This document shows, one piece after another, positions 33,537 to 44,901 of a DNA stretch of 64,000 bases. Made by a program: the position numbers and the translations under genes. Origin of the DNA: Panorpa germanica (Eukaryota; Arthropoda; Insecta; Mecoptera; Panorpidae); NCBI GenBank assembly GCA_963678705.1, contig OY783219.1, positions 12,338,001 to 12,402,000 of the forward strand, read 5' to 3'. Every line of letters starts with the position of its first letter. The stretch's first letter is position 1. The notes below the pieces were generated by a model, which saw only the letters and a program-made list of their open reading frames with translations, searched no databases and had not been told where the DNA came from.

Positions 33537-34483
33537 ATCAACACAAGAAATTAAGATTTTGTTGACATTGTTTTGAAAATTACAAAAGTAGCGCCACTAA
33601 AACTACTATAACTTATAAACCATTATATTTTGATACATACCGTTTGAAGGTTGATACTATCTAAAAGTCATATATATTTATTAGTAGAGGTGCTATTTGT
33701 ATGTCATCCTACATACTTATTGAGTGATGTGATATGTTTCTTAAAAGACAAAGTCGTATATAACTATAAAACGTAGGTGCGCTAAACTCGTTTGTACTTA
33801 TAAAGTTTTGCATATGAAGTATCGTTCATAAGGCATCGGAAGTGCGTGGCGAGAATCCTTAAAAGTGTAACTAAGGCGCTGCGTGAAAAAAAGGGTTCAA
33901 AGTCACAAGGGAAGTAGAGCAGATTAACCCCGACCCCAAGTTTCAGTATGGCAGACCGTCCGTGTTGTACTGATGTTGGTGTCGGTCACATGATACTCCA
34001 AGGTAGGGGTCTACGCAAAGTTACCATCAATGGACTTCGCACACTGGCCACATTGGCGTGGCGAGCCTGACAGACAGCAGAGAAATCATCTACTTGTCTT
34101 CAGAAATATTGAAAAAATTAACATCAATATTTGTGCACAAATAAACAGCGTTGAATATTTATATTGTAGCAGAATGTGAAAATCATCACTTACTATAAAA
34201 AACAATGCTTTTCCTGTATGACTTTAACACCGGTGCCTAGAGAAGGAAAAAAGAATCCGACTTCAGCTACGACTCCGACCAAATTAAATAAGATAAGGTG
34301 TGTAATAAGAATAGAAAATATATTATATAGGGTCTTGAACAAGAACAGGCATTTTAAATCAATAAAAAGTGTAAAACAAAATCGCACCTCAACTTAATAT
34401 ATTTTGTATTGTTTAGGATAATGGATATTTTACTTTGAATATTACTATATGTGATTTTGAATATTGTTATTAAATATTTAGTT
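33537..34483. other. No gene recognised
   Basis: No recognisable family. 33830-34090 is of balanced composition, with no frame above 60 codons. Opposed frames at 34176-34397 are unrecognised. Confidence 0.45.
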
Positions 34484-35012
34484 CGATCCACTCTATCAGT
34501 ATACAGTCAAAATAAGTTACTAATATACAAACAGATCCTTAAACAGTGTGGACTTATGGTATTCAGCTATGGGGCTGTAGTCAGAGTAACAAGGATTTAA
34601 TCCAATGGTTCCAAAAAAAAAGTGTTAAGAAACATCATGGAAGCACCGTGTATATGTGACCACAGTGATCTTCACCGGGACTTAAAGATGAAAACTGTGG
34701 ACACTACAATAAGGAATTTGCAAGAGGCACCAGGAAAGACTCCAACAACATGTTAATGACGAGGTAGCACACCTACTGGACAACGATGGAGAAACAAAGA
34801 GAAGAACATTTTGAGTTAGTTTAATGAAATTAAATGTAATAAAATGTAATCGTGCAAAACGTAATACATATTTATGTTAAATATTTCACACCACACAATA
34901 AGGTATGCTGTAGAGCAAACCCTTAAATGATTATATTATGTTAACGTTAAATTGCTTTTTAGTCTAGTAGACTAGAGTGTAATAGCTAAAAATTTAAAAA
35001 TTAAAAAAAAAA
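34484..35012 (+). pseudogene. Jockey-type LINE ORF2 C-terminus with poly-A
   Basis: Plus-strand translation in shifting frames gives NKLLIYKQILK, WTYGIQLWGCSQSNKDLIQ, VLRNIMEAPCICDHSDLHRD and LKMKTVDTTIRNLQ. These are the landmarks that follow the reverse-transcriptase domain in Jockey-clade ORF2 (WTYGIQLWG... RFQ...VLR...APW...RDL). HVNDEVAHLLDND follows, then an untranslated tail ending in A-rich sequence at 35001-35012. At least two frameshifts are present. The upstream reverse transcriptase is missing, so this is a 5'-truncated insertion. A minus-strand relative is at 52065-52410. Confidence 0.85.
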
Positions 35013-35037
35013 GTGAAAACGACACAGTAGCACAGTA

Positions 35038-36120
35038 GCTTAACACAGCGGTTCTCAAACTTTTTACTTCGAGCCCCCCGTGCATAATCCAGCTGTAAGC
35101 CGGGCCCCCCTACATGTAAGCGTACTATATATTATAAGTTGCATTTGACATTTTATAGTCAATTATTATTTGGTTAAGTTTTACACATTCTATGCATACT
35201 CTAATGGGGCAATGTTTGATTTAATCGTAATCACACAACAAATTATAGACAAAGAATTACAATTTATTTAATTATTTTAGCTACTATAGTACATAATTGA
35301 TATTTGTAACTCAAAGCAATAATAATGCAGCAATAATGTGTGAATGCAGCTTTCTGCGCATAGTTTCTTGAAACGCGGTGTCAGTTCGGATAACGCTACT
35401 CTGAGTTCCTTGGTCACATCCAGCCTTGAGCGATTTTTACTCTTCATGGCAGATAGAGTAGAAAACTCAGTTTCACAAGAATAAGTGGTGGCGAATGAAG
35501 TGAGTATTTTCAATGCCCTTTCACTCAAAATTGGGTGTTCCTTTTATACACTAATCCAGAAGCATGTGAGACAAGATTATTTAAACTTCATTTCAAGCCC
35601 AGTGTCACCTTGGAGGTCAATGAGATTTTCTTTTTCCTTCATGTTGAGGGAGCACATCGACTGATGGTTTGAACGGGCTTTGAATCCATGCCAAACCATC
35701 CAAGTTCTCATTAAAATATTTTTCAAAACGAGATTTGAGGATTTCTAAGTGTTTAAGAGAGCATTTCTTTGCATTGGTTGGAATAGTTTTGAGATCCATT
35801 TCTTCAATCATAATTTTAAGATTAGGAAATAGCTCCAAATTGTCACTTTTCAGACCGCACTCGTACAAACTTAGCATTGCAGAAGGTTTGCATATTTTTT
35901 CCGTATTTTCTGATAAACTAAAAAAAGTAAAATGTTCGGCACTCTTACGACGTTGATTAAAAATTATACACTTGTTGTAATTTTAAAAATAAAAAGTTTG
36001 CTTTATTATTTTGTAAGTAAATTTAATTAATTTTTCAACCAAGCTTTGGGCCCCCCCTGAGTCTTCATTGCGCCCCCCTTGGGGGTCGCGCCCCACACTT
36101 TGAGAACCGCTGGCTTAACA
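35038..36120 (-). mobile_element. hAT transposon, internally deleted, with perfect 8-bp target duplication
   Basis: The element at 35046-36112 starts CAGCGGTTCTCAAACTTTT and ends CTTTGAGAACCGCTG. It is flanked by GCTTAACA at 35038-35045 and 36113-36120. It is 1067 bp, against 2.5 kb or more for an autonomous element, and keeps only the last part of a transposase on the minus strand. The perfect duplication suggests that no large rearrangement followed insertion. Confidence 0.95.
35277..35877 (-). pseudogene. hAT transposase C-terminal pseudogene (ZBED5/FAM200-like)
   Basis: The minus strand, from about 35877, reads SLYECGLKSDNLELFPNLK, LKHLEILKSRFEKYFNENLD and AWIQSPFKPSVDVLPQHEGK. A one-base frameshift near 35635 leads to ENLIDLQGDTGLEMKFK, a stop, SCLTCFWISV, a stop and KEHPILSERALKILTSFATT. 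It continues YSCETEFSTLSAMKSKNRSR and LRVALSELTPRF, the hATC dimerisation region. It resembles the transposase group from which vertebrate ZBED5/FAM200/SCAND3 genes derive. The BED finger and first catalytic residues are absent. One frameshift and two stops rule out a functional protein. Confidence 0.88.
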
Positions 36121-36568
36121 GATGCAATCTTTAATGATTAAGAATAAACTATTGAATGAAAGAAACCGAAAAAGAAAATTTCTACGTTTATTCCCACCCC
36201 CATGTGAACAGAGAGGTTGTTTGGGACTTCCTGCAAAGATTCGTGATTGTAATCTTCACATCGACGATCGATTTTATTTTTATTTTTCCTTTTTTTTTCT
36301 TCAATACATTTTTATTGTACTGCATCTCGCAGGTGATTAGTAAATATCCCGTGGACCCAATATCGAATATCTTCATGTACATGTAAAGAAAGTAAGGTAA
36401 AGATGATTAAACATCGTATAAGAGGGATGATGCAGTGTCGGTTCGTGACTAGGGGGACTTCAAGAAGATGGTTACTGTGTACCATTGCTTAATATATTAA
36501 ATAATGTTTAGAAATTTCTAATCGACGTGCAAAATCATTTGTGTGATGGAAAATAAATAAACCACTTC
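36121..36568. other. No gene recognised
   Basis: Three overlapping frames of 64-76 codons lie on both strands between 36122 and 36386. None shows a recognisable domain. Confidence 0.45.
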
Positions 36569-36657
36569 GTAATAATTTTATGATTATGTACATAATAAAT
36601 TTTAGTTGATAACAACCAAAAAAACATAACTGTGGTCCGGGGATCGAGATCACTATG
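36569..36657 (-). repeat. SINE fragment (minus)
   Basis: On the minus strand it reads GATCTCGATCCCCGGACCAC, a B-box-like part with TCGATCCCCGG. It continues TTATGTTTTTTTGGTTGTTA and AATTTATTATGTACATAATC. This matches the centre of the SINE family, without the head and tail. Confidence 0.6.
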
Positions 36658-37899
36658 TTTCATTTATTCTTTATTAAATATGAAATTTTTTATTTTAAAA
36701 ATATGAATGCTTATTTTATGTTGCTCCCTTCACTGCATTCTGTTACGGGGCGCCACTGGTGGGAGTGGTTCGAGATAAAGACGCTGAACCCAAAGCTTAT
36801 TAAAGTGTCATCTTACGTGCACCGGCAGTGCTGTAGGTTGGTAGGTTGGTAGGAATGCACACTACGCAACGCAGAGATTACCTGCACTAACTAATCATGA
36901 CTAAGCCTCCTTAAGTACAATCACTCGTAAAATCATGCAACAGCTTCACTTTGATATACAAGATATACTTTATCGGAATATGTGTCAATAAAATCTGAAA
37001 GAGATTATGTTCGCCAACCGTCATCCGAGCACGAGCATCAATTTAAAAAAACTAACAAAAAATCATGTCTGAATAAAAATATGTATATTTTGTGTTTTCA
37101 GGAAAATAAATCTTTACTAAGTTAAGGTTTGTCAAGTAGACTTAATACACCATAAACATAAATATTAAAACTAAGCTAGGACTGATAGTACTTAATTAAG
37201 AATAGAATATCAACGAATTTGTTACTTAATTTCAAATATCAATTTCAAATATATTTCAATTTATGTGTACTCAGGTAGAAAATTATCTCGCAGTGCAAGT
37301 TTCTACAAGCAAGCTTCCTACAGGCTAATTCCAAGGTTTTTTTTTGTTTACCTTCCACATAGAAATAGTAACAGAGTATATAGTATTCAACTAGCTAACG
37401 TGCTAGAAACCAACTCAAGTGTTTCATTTCTATCTGGGATATTGAATTTTATATTTCGTTAAACATTCAAAAATTGATGCTATTTTATATTTGAATTTCT
37501 CTTTTGCCGCCTAATTTTTAAACATCTTTTGACGTTACGAGATTAGTATCAAAGTCGATTTTATTTATCTTTGTTCACACAGTTCATAATGATAAAACGT
37601 TATGTGTTGCACGAGCTAGCTGTCAGTAGTAATTGATGTTTTCCTAGCAGTTTTATGCATTTATTTTAGATACATGCCCTGCAGACGCGATATTAAATTC
37701 TTTCCTGAATGCATCGAACGGCTGTTGGAAAGTAATTCGCCATAGCGAACGCTCTCCTCTCCTATCACCGGCATGGTCATTACTAAAGTAATCCTACAAA
37801 AAACGTTAGGCTATGCATAACTCCTATTTTCATAGAATAATGGCCGCTGTGTGGCGCGCGTTTCAAATATGGAAGGTCTTGCGCCGCACCCTGTACACC
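36658..37899. other. No gene recognised
   Basis: A GC-richer patch lies near 36740-36850 and another near 37840-37900, without recognised coding content. The remainder is AT-rich. Confidence 0.45.
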
Positions 37900-38430
37900 A
37901 TAAATTCAACCAGTTAATAAAAATTTTGTACAAATATAAGAAGGGGAGTAAAAAGAAGGGTGGAACTGGAGAAACGAAAATGGGAAAGGAGTACTTTGAA
38001 AAGAACGGAATGGCGACAGAAGAGGCAGAGAGAAGAAGAGAAGAAGGCACAACTGTGAAAGAGGAGCTAAGGAGCAGATACAGAGAGATGCAGCAGCAGG
38101 AAACTACGGAAAAATTTCATAATAGCAAATATAACGAAAGATACAAGAGGATTTAGGAGAGAGGGATACCGGAATACATACGAGAAAAGAGACAAGGAAT
38201 ATAAGAAGAATCGCAAGATTTAGATTGTGAAACGAAGAGAAAGGCAGCAGATTCTGAGAAAAGAGAGAGAAAGGACGTGCAAGGTGTGCTGGAGAGAGAT
38301 AGAAACGCTGGAGCACATTAAGTCACGTGAGAAAAGCGTAAAAAGTGCAGGTATTAAAGGGAGGCAATGAAGGAAAGAGGTGGATGGCGAAAATAGAGAG
38401 AAGGAGCGAGGAAAAAGAAGGAATGACTAA
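37900..38430 (+). pseudogene. LINE family R remnant, plus strand
   Basis: Plus-strand reading gives EYFEKNGMATEEAERRREEG, then VKEELRSRYREMQQQETTEK, SKYNERYKRI, a stop, and ERGIPEYIREKRQG. After frameshifts it gives RARCAGEIETLEHIKSREKS, the degraded zinc-like motif, then KEVDGENREKERGKR. It parallels 30700-31236 segment by segment, confirming a repeated LINE C-terminus. The 101-codon frame at 37851-38156 starts in flanking sequence. The His and some Cys of the motif survive, but the reading frame does not. Confidence 0.72.
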
Positions 38431-39012
38431 TAAATATTCTAACTAACGCACTCAAATAAATATATTTAAAAAATTAAATGTAAAACCAGTGCAACATTTT
38501 CTGTAAAAAGAACACGTCATTAGTATACTGCATTTAAATATTACATTCCTGTCATTGTGGATTGCTCTTTACACGTATTGGACCCTTTTTAAAATATCGC
38601 TTGTACGATGTGAGTTGAGTTTGTGGGCTTCATTCAACTTGGTGAAACTTTAAATAACTTTGACGAATCAAATTACAAAATACAAAATAAAACAGCTCTT
38701 CGCCACCGTAGAATGAACGTATAAATGTACGAATGGAAGCAGGGATAGGTGGTTAAAGGGGAAGGGGGTGTAAAGTGTATGTTGTACAAACGTCAACGAG
38801 TGAAACTGTAAAACGATTATAAAAAATTAGTTCGCTTAAATCAATGTAACAAGACTATGTTCGGGTGATGATCGTGGTGACATGGCGAGCAGTGACTAAA
38901 AGTGGGCAAAAATAAAGCGTCCAAGATAATTTATTGCATTGAAATTCATCGCAAATAATATACAAAAATGACAAAGAAGGGGATAAAGAGAGATGAAGAA
39001 GAGTGAAATGCA
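38431..39012. other. No gene recognised
   Basis: Nothing recognised beyond the LINE tail region and AT-rich sequence. Confidence 0.5.
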
Positions 39013-39560
39013 TAATAGGATTATGAACTCAGTTTTTAGGGGTCATTTCTTGCACTCTTGATTGAAAGGATAATATTTGTAAAGAAATTATATTTCTTTA
39101 GTTTGTAACACTGACCAGAGATAAAACAACTGCATTCTGGTCAGATGAGGTAACGGTGTATATTAGGCATAGCTACTTTCATTGTAGTGTGTGTTGTTGA
39201 AATTTGAAGTCTACAGAACTCACTGTGCATAATGTTAAGTTATTATAAAATTAGATAAAAAGGAATTGACAATTTAAATAATAAACTTTAAATGTCGTTT
39301 CTTTGATTTCAGGTAAGATATTATGATTTAAGTTAAACAGTGTAATTATTATAATGTGTATGTAAATTACTAAAATAAAAGTCTTTGATTTCAGAGTGAC
39401 ACACAAGTTTGAATAAAAATTTACAATTCCTAAAACGTCTTATATACAGGGACGTTATATATTGACGTTTTTATTTTTTAAATATACAAAAGTCAGACAA
39501 CGATATGCTAGATAGTAGTTTTCTTGTACTAGAAGATGTTTTAAGTTAAACAATTCTTTT
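39013..39560 (+). repeat. Composite repeat: MITE-A-like ends and repeat D core
   Basis: The left end AGGATTATGAACTCAGTTTT with TAGGGGTCATTTCT resembles 24064-24100. The centre (39190-39460) is repeat D, with TTTCTTTGATTTCAGGTAAG at 39298-39317. The right end has TATATTGACGTTTTTATTTT followed by an AAATATACAAAAGTCAGACA block, as in 24140-24190. A short perfect hairpin, CTGACCAGA/TCTGGTCAG, lies at 39112-39144. Confidence 0.55.
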
Positions 39561-40008
39561 CAAGACTTAAAAGTAAACCAACTGTATAACCAAGCAATAC
39601 CAATAATGTACAAGTCAGAACAAAATTAATTAAATTTCATCCTATTCTTTACAATTTTACGGATAAACGAATATTATTTATAAATTTATCTCGTGTATTT
39701 TTTTATCTCCAGTCAGGCGTCATCCAACTGATGATACCCCGTTGGTTTGTACACAGCATCCCTTCGTGCCAGAACAGAGCCTGTACCTTCACTAATCTCG
39801 ACTTGTCTAATCCGGTGTTTGCCGCACCACGCATTTCAATTGCAGCTTATGAATGGATTCACTGAGCCAGCTACATTTTTATTAAAAGATTATTTTCTAA
39901 GCTGAAACGTTTTTGAAAAAATTACAACACTACTCAAACTAGGAATTAATTTCACATAAATTTGGAGGAGCTGCTGCTTAGAGTCCGGGACCGGTAACTC
40001 ATTAAAGG
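39561..40008. other. No gene recognised
   Basis: No recognisable coding, RNA or repeat content. Confidence 0.5.
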
Positions 40009-40221
40009 GTTACAGGCAGGCCCGGATTTGAGAGAGAGTTGGCGGGGCTACTGCGCCAGTGCCTCCACAAAAGAATGGCCCCCACAATAGAGATAAAAGA
40101 AATACATTTTTGAAAGGACGACGTAAAAAAATTGTTCCTTTTATTAGGAAAATAATTAGGGGCCTCCGCTCCTTCGTTGCCCCAGTGCCTCCACACCTAT
40201 AAATGCGGCACTGGTTACATG
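40009..40221. mobile_element. hAT-type MITE, copy 3, with near-perfect 8-bp target duplication
   Basis: The element at 40017-40213 starts CAGGCCCGGATTTGAG and ends AAATGCGGCACTG. The flanks GTTACAGG (40009-40016) and GTTACATG (40214-40221) differ at one base. It is the third member of the family at 4624 and 16759. A CCTCCACAA/GGCCCCCACAA partial tandem duplication lies inside at about 40061-40092, making this copy the longest at 197 bp. Confidence 0.9.
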
Positions 40222-40423
40222 GGTTTGAACATTATTAAATAATATCTCTACAATATTCTCCCAAAGTTTTAAATCAATTAAAGTTAGTACTTTAGAAAGT
40301 TCCACTCATTAGGCCAGTTCGACCCACCGGCCCACCAGGTGTATATCGTTTTTCTTAAAACTCTATTCTTAAAGTTGGTTGACACGCTTTTTCAAAAAAT
40401 AATGAATCGATCTTGTTCAAATT

Positions 40424-40590
40424 TTGCAGACCTCATATACACTAACAACGCCGCTGCCTATTAAGTTTCTGATTGTGTATTTACAACTTATAAAATATAA
40501 CTCTAGTCAGAGATTCGAACCAAGAGACACAGCAGTCAGTCTCCAGAATCAATACTTTCGCTTACTGTGCTATCACTTGGTGGTGATAAT
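40424..40590 (-). repeat. tRNA-derived SINE with recognisable A and B boxes (minus)
   Basis: On the minus strand the head reads GATAGCACAGTAAGCGAAAG (A-box-like) and, about 45 bases on, GGTTCGAATCT (B box). ACTAGAGTTATATTTTATAA and the family body to TTAATAGGCAGCGGCGTTG follow. This copy gives the clearest evidence that the family comes from a tRNA. It is not itself a tRNA gene, since no acceptor stem closes around the boxes. Confidence 0.8.
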
Positions 40591-41188
40591 ACACACAAAC
40601 AAAAATAGCACGTGGTCTACGCGTGAATACAATCGCACAACTATGTCGGCCGTTTTCGGATGCAGATGGTCAAAAAGGCAACGACATAATCGTGCCAACA
40701 AAGTCGTGTGTAGTCTGTTCCAATGTGAAAGCAGCTTTATCGTTGTTAAATATAAGTAATACAATTAAGTACCATACAGGTGTTCTTTATGCAATTAACC
40801 AGCTTCTCCGCCCGCCCGTCCCCGTCCCCGTCTACAATCTACAGTAGCAGTAGCAGTAGCACTAACAACTCGGCGTTCCATAAAAGCACATTTGCTAAAC
40901 TAAGGGACCATTGTGTACAGGAATTGTTCTTTTTTTCCTCAATTCAATGATTGCATGCTGTATAGTGTATTGGATTACACAATTCTTTTAAATTATCTCT
41001 ATAACAATGTACAAGGCACAACTCGCAAGTAATTCGAAACCATTTTAAACCCTGATCGTTGCATTTACGTCGTACGTTTTGTTTTCGTTCTTTAAAAAGA
41101 GCCCTTCTGTGTTTGTAGTCGATATCAGCGGTTCTTAACTATAGAAAACCACACACCAGGAACAATATACGGTACATACATATATATC
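40591..41188. other. No gene recognised; simple repeats
   Basis: CCCGTCCCCGTCCCCGTC at 40816-40833 and an AGTAGC tandem at 40842-40860 are short simple repeats. Two frames of 74 and 111 codons overlap them and the SINE and are rejected as genes. Confidence 0.5.
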
Positions 41189-41613
41189 TTATGCCGGTTT
41201 CACACCAGAGAGACAGTTCAAGAAAACAAAAACAAAAACAGCAATGTTTACACCAGAGACAGTTCTTAAAACATTTTTGTCTTTTGTTGCTGTTTTAGTA
41301 AACAAAACACATTCTCATAGGGAGTTGTTAAGATCAAAGGAAAACACTTTTGTTGTTGTTTTTTAGTCTGCTTGGTTTGAACACGCAGTTTTGTTTTTTG
41401 TGAACATTTGCGCTTGTCAGTTGTTGTTTATCATGTTTATAATTTCTATGAGACACATAGAAAAACACTCAAAACAAAACGAGTCTGTTTAGAGTAAACA
41501 GTCTGTTTTCGAAAAACGGAACTGTTTTATAATAAAACAACACATGCTTTTGTTTTGTCTTTTGACAACAACACTGTTTTCAATAGCGTCTCTCTGGTGT
41601 GAAACCGGCATTA
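41189..41613. mobile_element. PIF/Harbinger-like MITE with TTA target duplication
   Basis: The element at 41192-41610 has perfect 23-bp terminal inverted repeats starting TGCCGGTTTCACACC and is flanked by TTA on both sides. A TTA target is typical for PIF/Harbinger. The 419-bp interior is made of AAACAAAA-type words in both orientations, plus a second partial terminal motif (ACACCAGAGACAGTTC) near 41250. It could therefore fold along much of its length. There is no coding capacity. Confidence 0.88.
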
Positions 41614-42429
41614 CACCTACCAACCAAAGGAAACACATAATATAGAAAGAGTGAGAGAGCGAAACTGTCTCCCAAAAGTGATGTTACACATTGGAAAAAA
41701 ATAAATTTTAATCGTGTTTTCTTGATCATATTCATTTTTCTTTTTCTGGAAAACGAATATTAGAATAGATGTAATGTCACGGAACTCATAACTCTTTCCT
41801 CTCCCCTCCCCTGCTGACAGGACTCAGCATCGGAAATAAGCCGACATTAAATATGTAAAAAAAATATATTTTAAATACATTTTAGATGAACTTTTAAGCT
41901 GTTATTGTTATAGTTAGAATTATTAAATATTATATAGTATTTAGAGGAACTATAATTAATTTAATTAAAAGAGTTTTCAAGAAGTTTAAGAACCATTGGT
42001 GTATAGTTTGATACGTGGTAGGTATACGTACTGTGTTATGGTATCGACCAGAGCCTGACAATCATTTTTCACTAAAATTGTGTTTTCCACTTCGATAAAT
42101 ATTGTTGTAATTATTTTGTTTTTTCGTCCTTAAATTTCATTGTCGAATTTAAACCTATGATAAAATGTACAACCGGTATCACGATATTTTTTAAATTAGT
42201 GAGCACTGATTTTGTATCTTACAAGAGTCTAACTTTCTTAACCCTATGACTTATTTTTTTCGGAAATGATAATTCTTTCTTATTTATCGAAGTTATACCT
42301 ATTTACAACTGGTTGACAAGAGATTGTGGTCAAGTAAGGAACAGTAACCGAAACTTCTTCAAAGTTCTTTATATGTATGAGATGTGGCTATTTTTAAACT
42401 AAAATGATTTTGTAAAACATCCCATTTTT
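41614..42429. other. No gene recognised
   Basis: AT-rich sequence, with a C-rich patch, CCTCTCCCCTCCCCTGC, at 41799-41815. Nothing else recognised. Confidence 0.5.
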
Positions 42430-43240
42430 ACCTAATACATATTTAATTACTATCCGCTTTAATATACATCCCAACTCTATCCCTAAATTGCTCCATGTGC
42501 ATTTTCCTTGGTTGGAGACTGTGCTGAAAGTCTTCTTCTGTGAACTCGTTCATCGAGGTGTTCCGATTTTTCTTTACTGGTGCAATAGTATGAACCCTAA
42601 TATTTTTAATGCAGATTTGACCTTTGAGAATAAGTAAAAATCACATGGTGTCAGCTCAAGCGAATAAAGCGAACACTGGGATGTTATACTTTGCTAGAAA
42701 AGTGTTCGATTGCGAGAATTTTCGACACCATTTTCGCACACATTTTTTGCATGTTAAAATTATTATGTAAAATTTGCTTTACGCTTTCTTTGGCAATTTT
42801 TATAGTTTCACCAATCGCATAAACAGATTGGTCCGATCCGACGATCAGATTAGGTTTTTTTCAATATTTTTGACCGTTTTTGACGTGCCAAAGTGTCCCT
42901 TCTACTTGTTCACGGCCATCTTGGAAACAGTTAAATCACTCAAAAACCACGCACGTGATAAACATTCACTGCCACTTTAAAAAAAAGATAAGATTCACTA
43001 GAATTTTGTTGAATTTCTTATATATTTACTTTTATGATACTTTTTTGTGTCAAATTGTTGCCTTATTAAAACATTTGTCATTCTTCCGGCAATACATAAA
43101 TATAAATCTTATACAATCGAAATCTGCTGCCAGACTAATACGTCGACAGACACGTGAGAGCCAACAAACGAAAGAGACGGATTCACGCTACACAGCAGTC
43201 GCTCATACAACTTCGGCGCATTCGTAGTTCGTATGTAGTA
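42430..43240 (-). pseudogene. Mariner transposase with the same central deletion, copy 2
   Basis: Minus-strand traces run from the N-terminal region (SECLSRAWFLSD-like, near 42945) through IGETIKIAKESVKQILHNN and MQKMCAKMV. The sequence then goes directly to FLAKYN and the C-terminal FTEEDFQHSLQPRKMHMEQF and RDRVGMYIKAD. The junction between the CAKMV segment and FLAKYN is the same as at 32010-32735, so both derive from one deleted ancestor. Frameshifts and stops are frequent. The sense of the 115-codon plus-strand frame at 42880-43227 is spurious. Confidence 0.8.
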
Positions 43241-44162
43241 ACATCAGCCTCGTTTAAAAATAGTCACACTCCGTATCTCATTGAAATGAATTACATCTTA
43301 TCTTCAAAACAAGTGAACGAAATTGTTTATAAAAAATTATTTAGTTAAATTTTAATTAAAAGTAATCTCTGCCATTTTTTTTGGGTATTTATTGGGTAAA
43401 CCGGCAGAACAGTACTTCTATATTAATAATTATCTATAAAAATTGATTATAGGTAGATTATAAGTAGTGTTGTCGCATTTTTTTCTTAATGTAAGTGTTG
43501 CAAAAGTATCAATAAATTCAATATAAAAATATAAACATGAAAATATATGAATAATGAATAATAAAAAGATATGAATAAATTAGTGCACACAGTTATTTTA
43601 GAAATATAAATTTTCAACTTCTAGATTTTAAAGGGACTCAAAATTATTAGTTGAGAGGCTCTGTAGTTGTAAACATGCGTGTGTGTGTGTGTAGACATAA
43701 CCTGATGAATCCATATATTCTTACCTTGCGTAATATAACTGTATTTCTAATTATATTTCACAGTTCAATGAACATTACAACCCCTCAGTAAATAATTTAT
43801 TAAAATATTAACGCATCGTATCACCTGTCCGCACTTATTGCATGCGTCGTGCGAGATGGATGCTCCGGGTGTCCCGATGTCCAATCCTTGTCCACGTCCA
43901 TGTCCATACCGGTACCTGTGTGTCTGCAGGTCTACTGGTTCGGACTCTGGAGGGTCTGCACAGCACTCCACATTGATGGAAATGTTACTCCTAAAACGCG
44001 ACTTTATAGTGAGCACTGCATACCACACTTATTATTATTACCACACTTTTGTACGTTTTTTGTTGAACTATTTCTAAATACCCTCGCTAGTTGGAGTCTT
44101 TACGTTTACAAATGAGACAACTTACTTTATCTTAGGTGAACCTCGTCGGTGCTTCATAAGGC
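43241..44162. other. No gene recognised; GT repeat
   Basis: A GT dinucleotide run lies at 43679-43691. The segment 43830-44000 is of balanced composition, carries overlapping frames of 79-88 codons on both strands and contains a CCACGTCCATGTCCATACC run. CTCCTAAAACGCGACTTTAT (43988-44007) resembles TTCCTAAAATGCGATTTCAT at 45437-45456, so part of it is probably repetitive. Confidence 0.4.
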
Positions 44163-44256
44163 CTGTCATACACTGCAAGCGTATTTAAGCGAATGTTGAC
44201 TGGACGTATACGCGCTAATACGCTTTACCTATCCGAACCCTGTAAATGTAATGAAC

Positions 44257-44901
44257 CCTTGCACATATGTCAAAGAAAGAATAAATAGGGAAATAGATAA
44301 GTGCCGAAATATTAACCTAATTTGGATACCGTCACATAAGTAAATTAAGGAGAATGAAAAAGCTGACCAAATGGCCAAGCTAGCTGCTTCCTGTGATAAC
44401 TATATTTCATATTTTATAAAATCAGATATGAAAACTGAATTAGAAAAAAATGAAATGAAAAATTGGTTTTACAAGTATGTAATTCTGATATATGTAGAGA
44501 ATTTTATAAAATACAACCAATACTGAAACGTAAGCCATGGTTTGCCAAACTAAAATGGCCAAGAAGATTAATAACAATGACCTCAAGACTAAGAATGTAT
44601 CATACTGGAGCTCCCAAATATCTAGCAAGAAACAAAATCATTACAAACCGTAAATGCGAATGTCTTGAAGAGTAGGCAGATCCTGAACACATTATGTGGC
44701 AATGTAAAAATACAGCAATATCAAGAAATAGACTTCGAAAGGCGGTGCTACAGACTTAGCAAACGCTTCCTGATAATACCGCCAAAATTTACCGTCAGTA
44801 GTCATAAAGTATAAGAAAAAGCAGAACATTTGTAGGGGTGATAAAAGCCTATGTGTCTAAGAAGCCCGATAAATCATAATTAAAAAAAAAATCCTCGCAC
44901 A
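44257..44901 (+). mobile_element. LINE family L 3' end, longest copy
   Basis: The insert at 44266-44892 is flanked by CCTTGCACA (44257-44265) and CCTCGCACA (44893-44901), a 9-bp target duplication with one mismatch. It ends in the shared 3' tail, GGGTGATAAAAGCCTATGTG, and a run of A at 44882-44891. It lies within TIR element H, so it is younger than that element. Confidence 0.88.
44277..44740 (+). pseudogene. RNase H and C-terminal segment of LINE family L ORF2
   Basis: The plus strand reads NINLIWIPSHK, a stop, IKENEKADQMAKLAA, the final RNase H motif (WIPSH-G...NEKAD.LAK) of I-clade and related LINEs. After a frameshift near 44466 it continues VCNSDICREFYKIQPIL, PWFAKLKWPRRLITMTSRLR, YHTGAPKYLARNKIITN and CECLEE. 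A stop and ADPEHIMWQC complete a CxC-H-C motif. KNTAISRN and LRKAVLQT follow, parallel to the copy at 19029-19316. The copy has at least three stops and a frameshift. The family therefore encodes RNase H, which suggests the I group rather than Jockey; this clade call is inference. Confidence 0.82.

Noticed and set aside
42880-43227. A 115-codon plus-strand frame
   Set aside because: It is antisense to the mariner pseudogene at 42430-43240.
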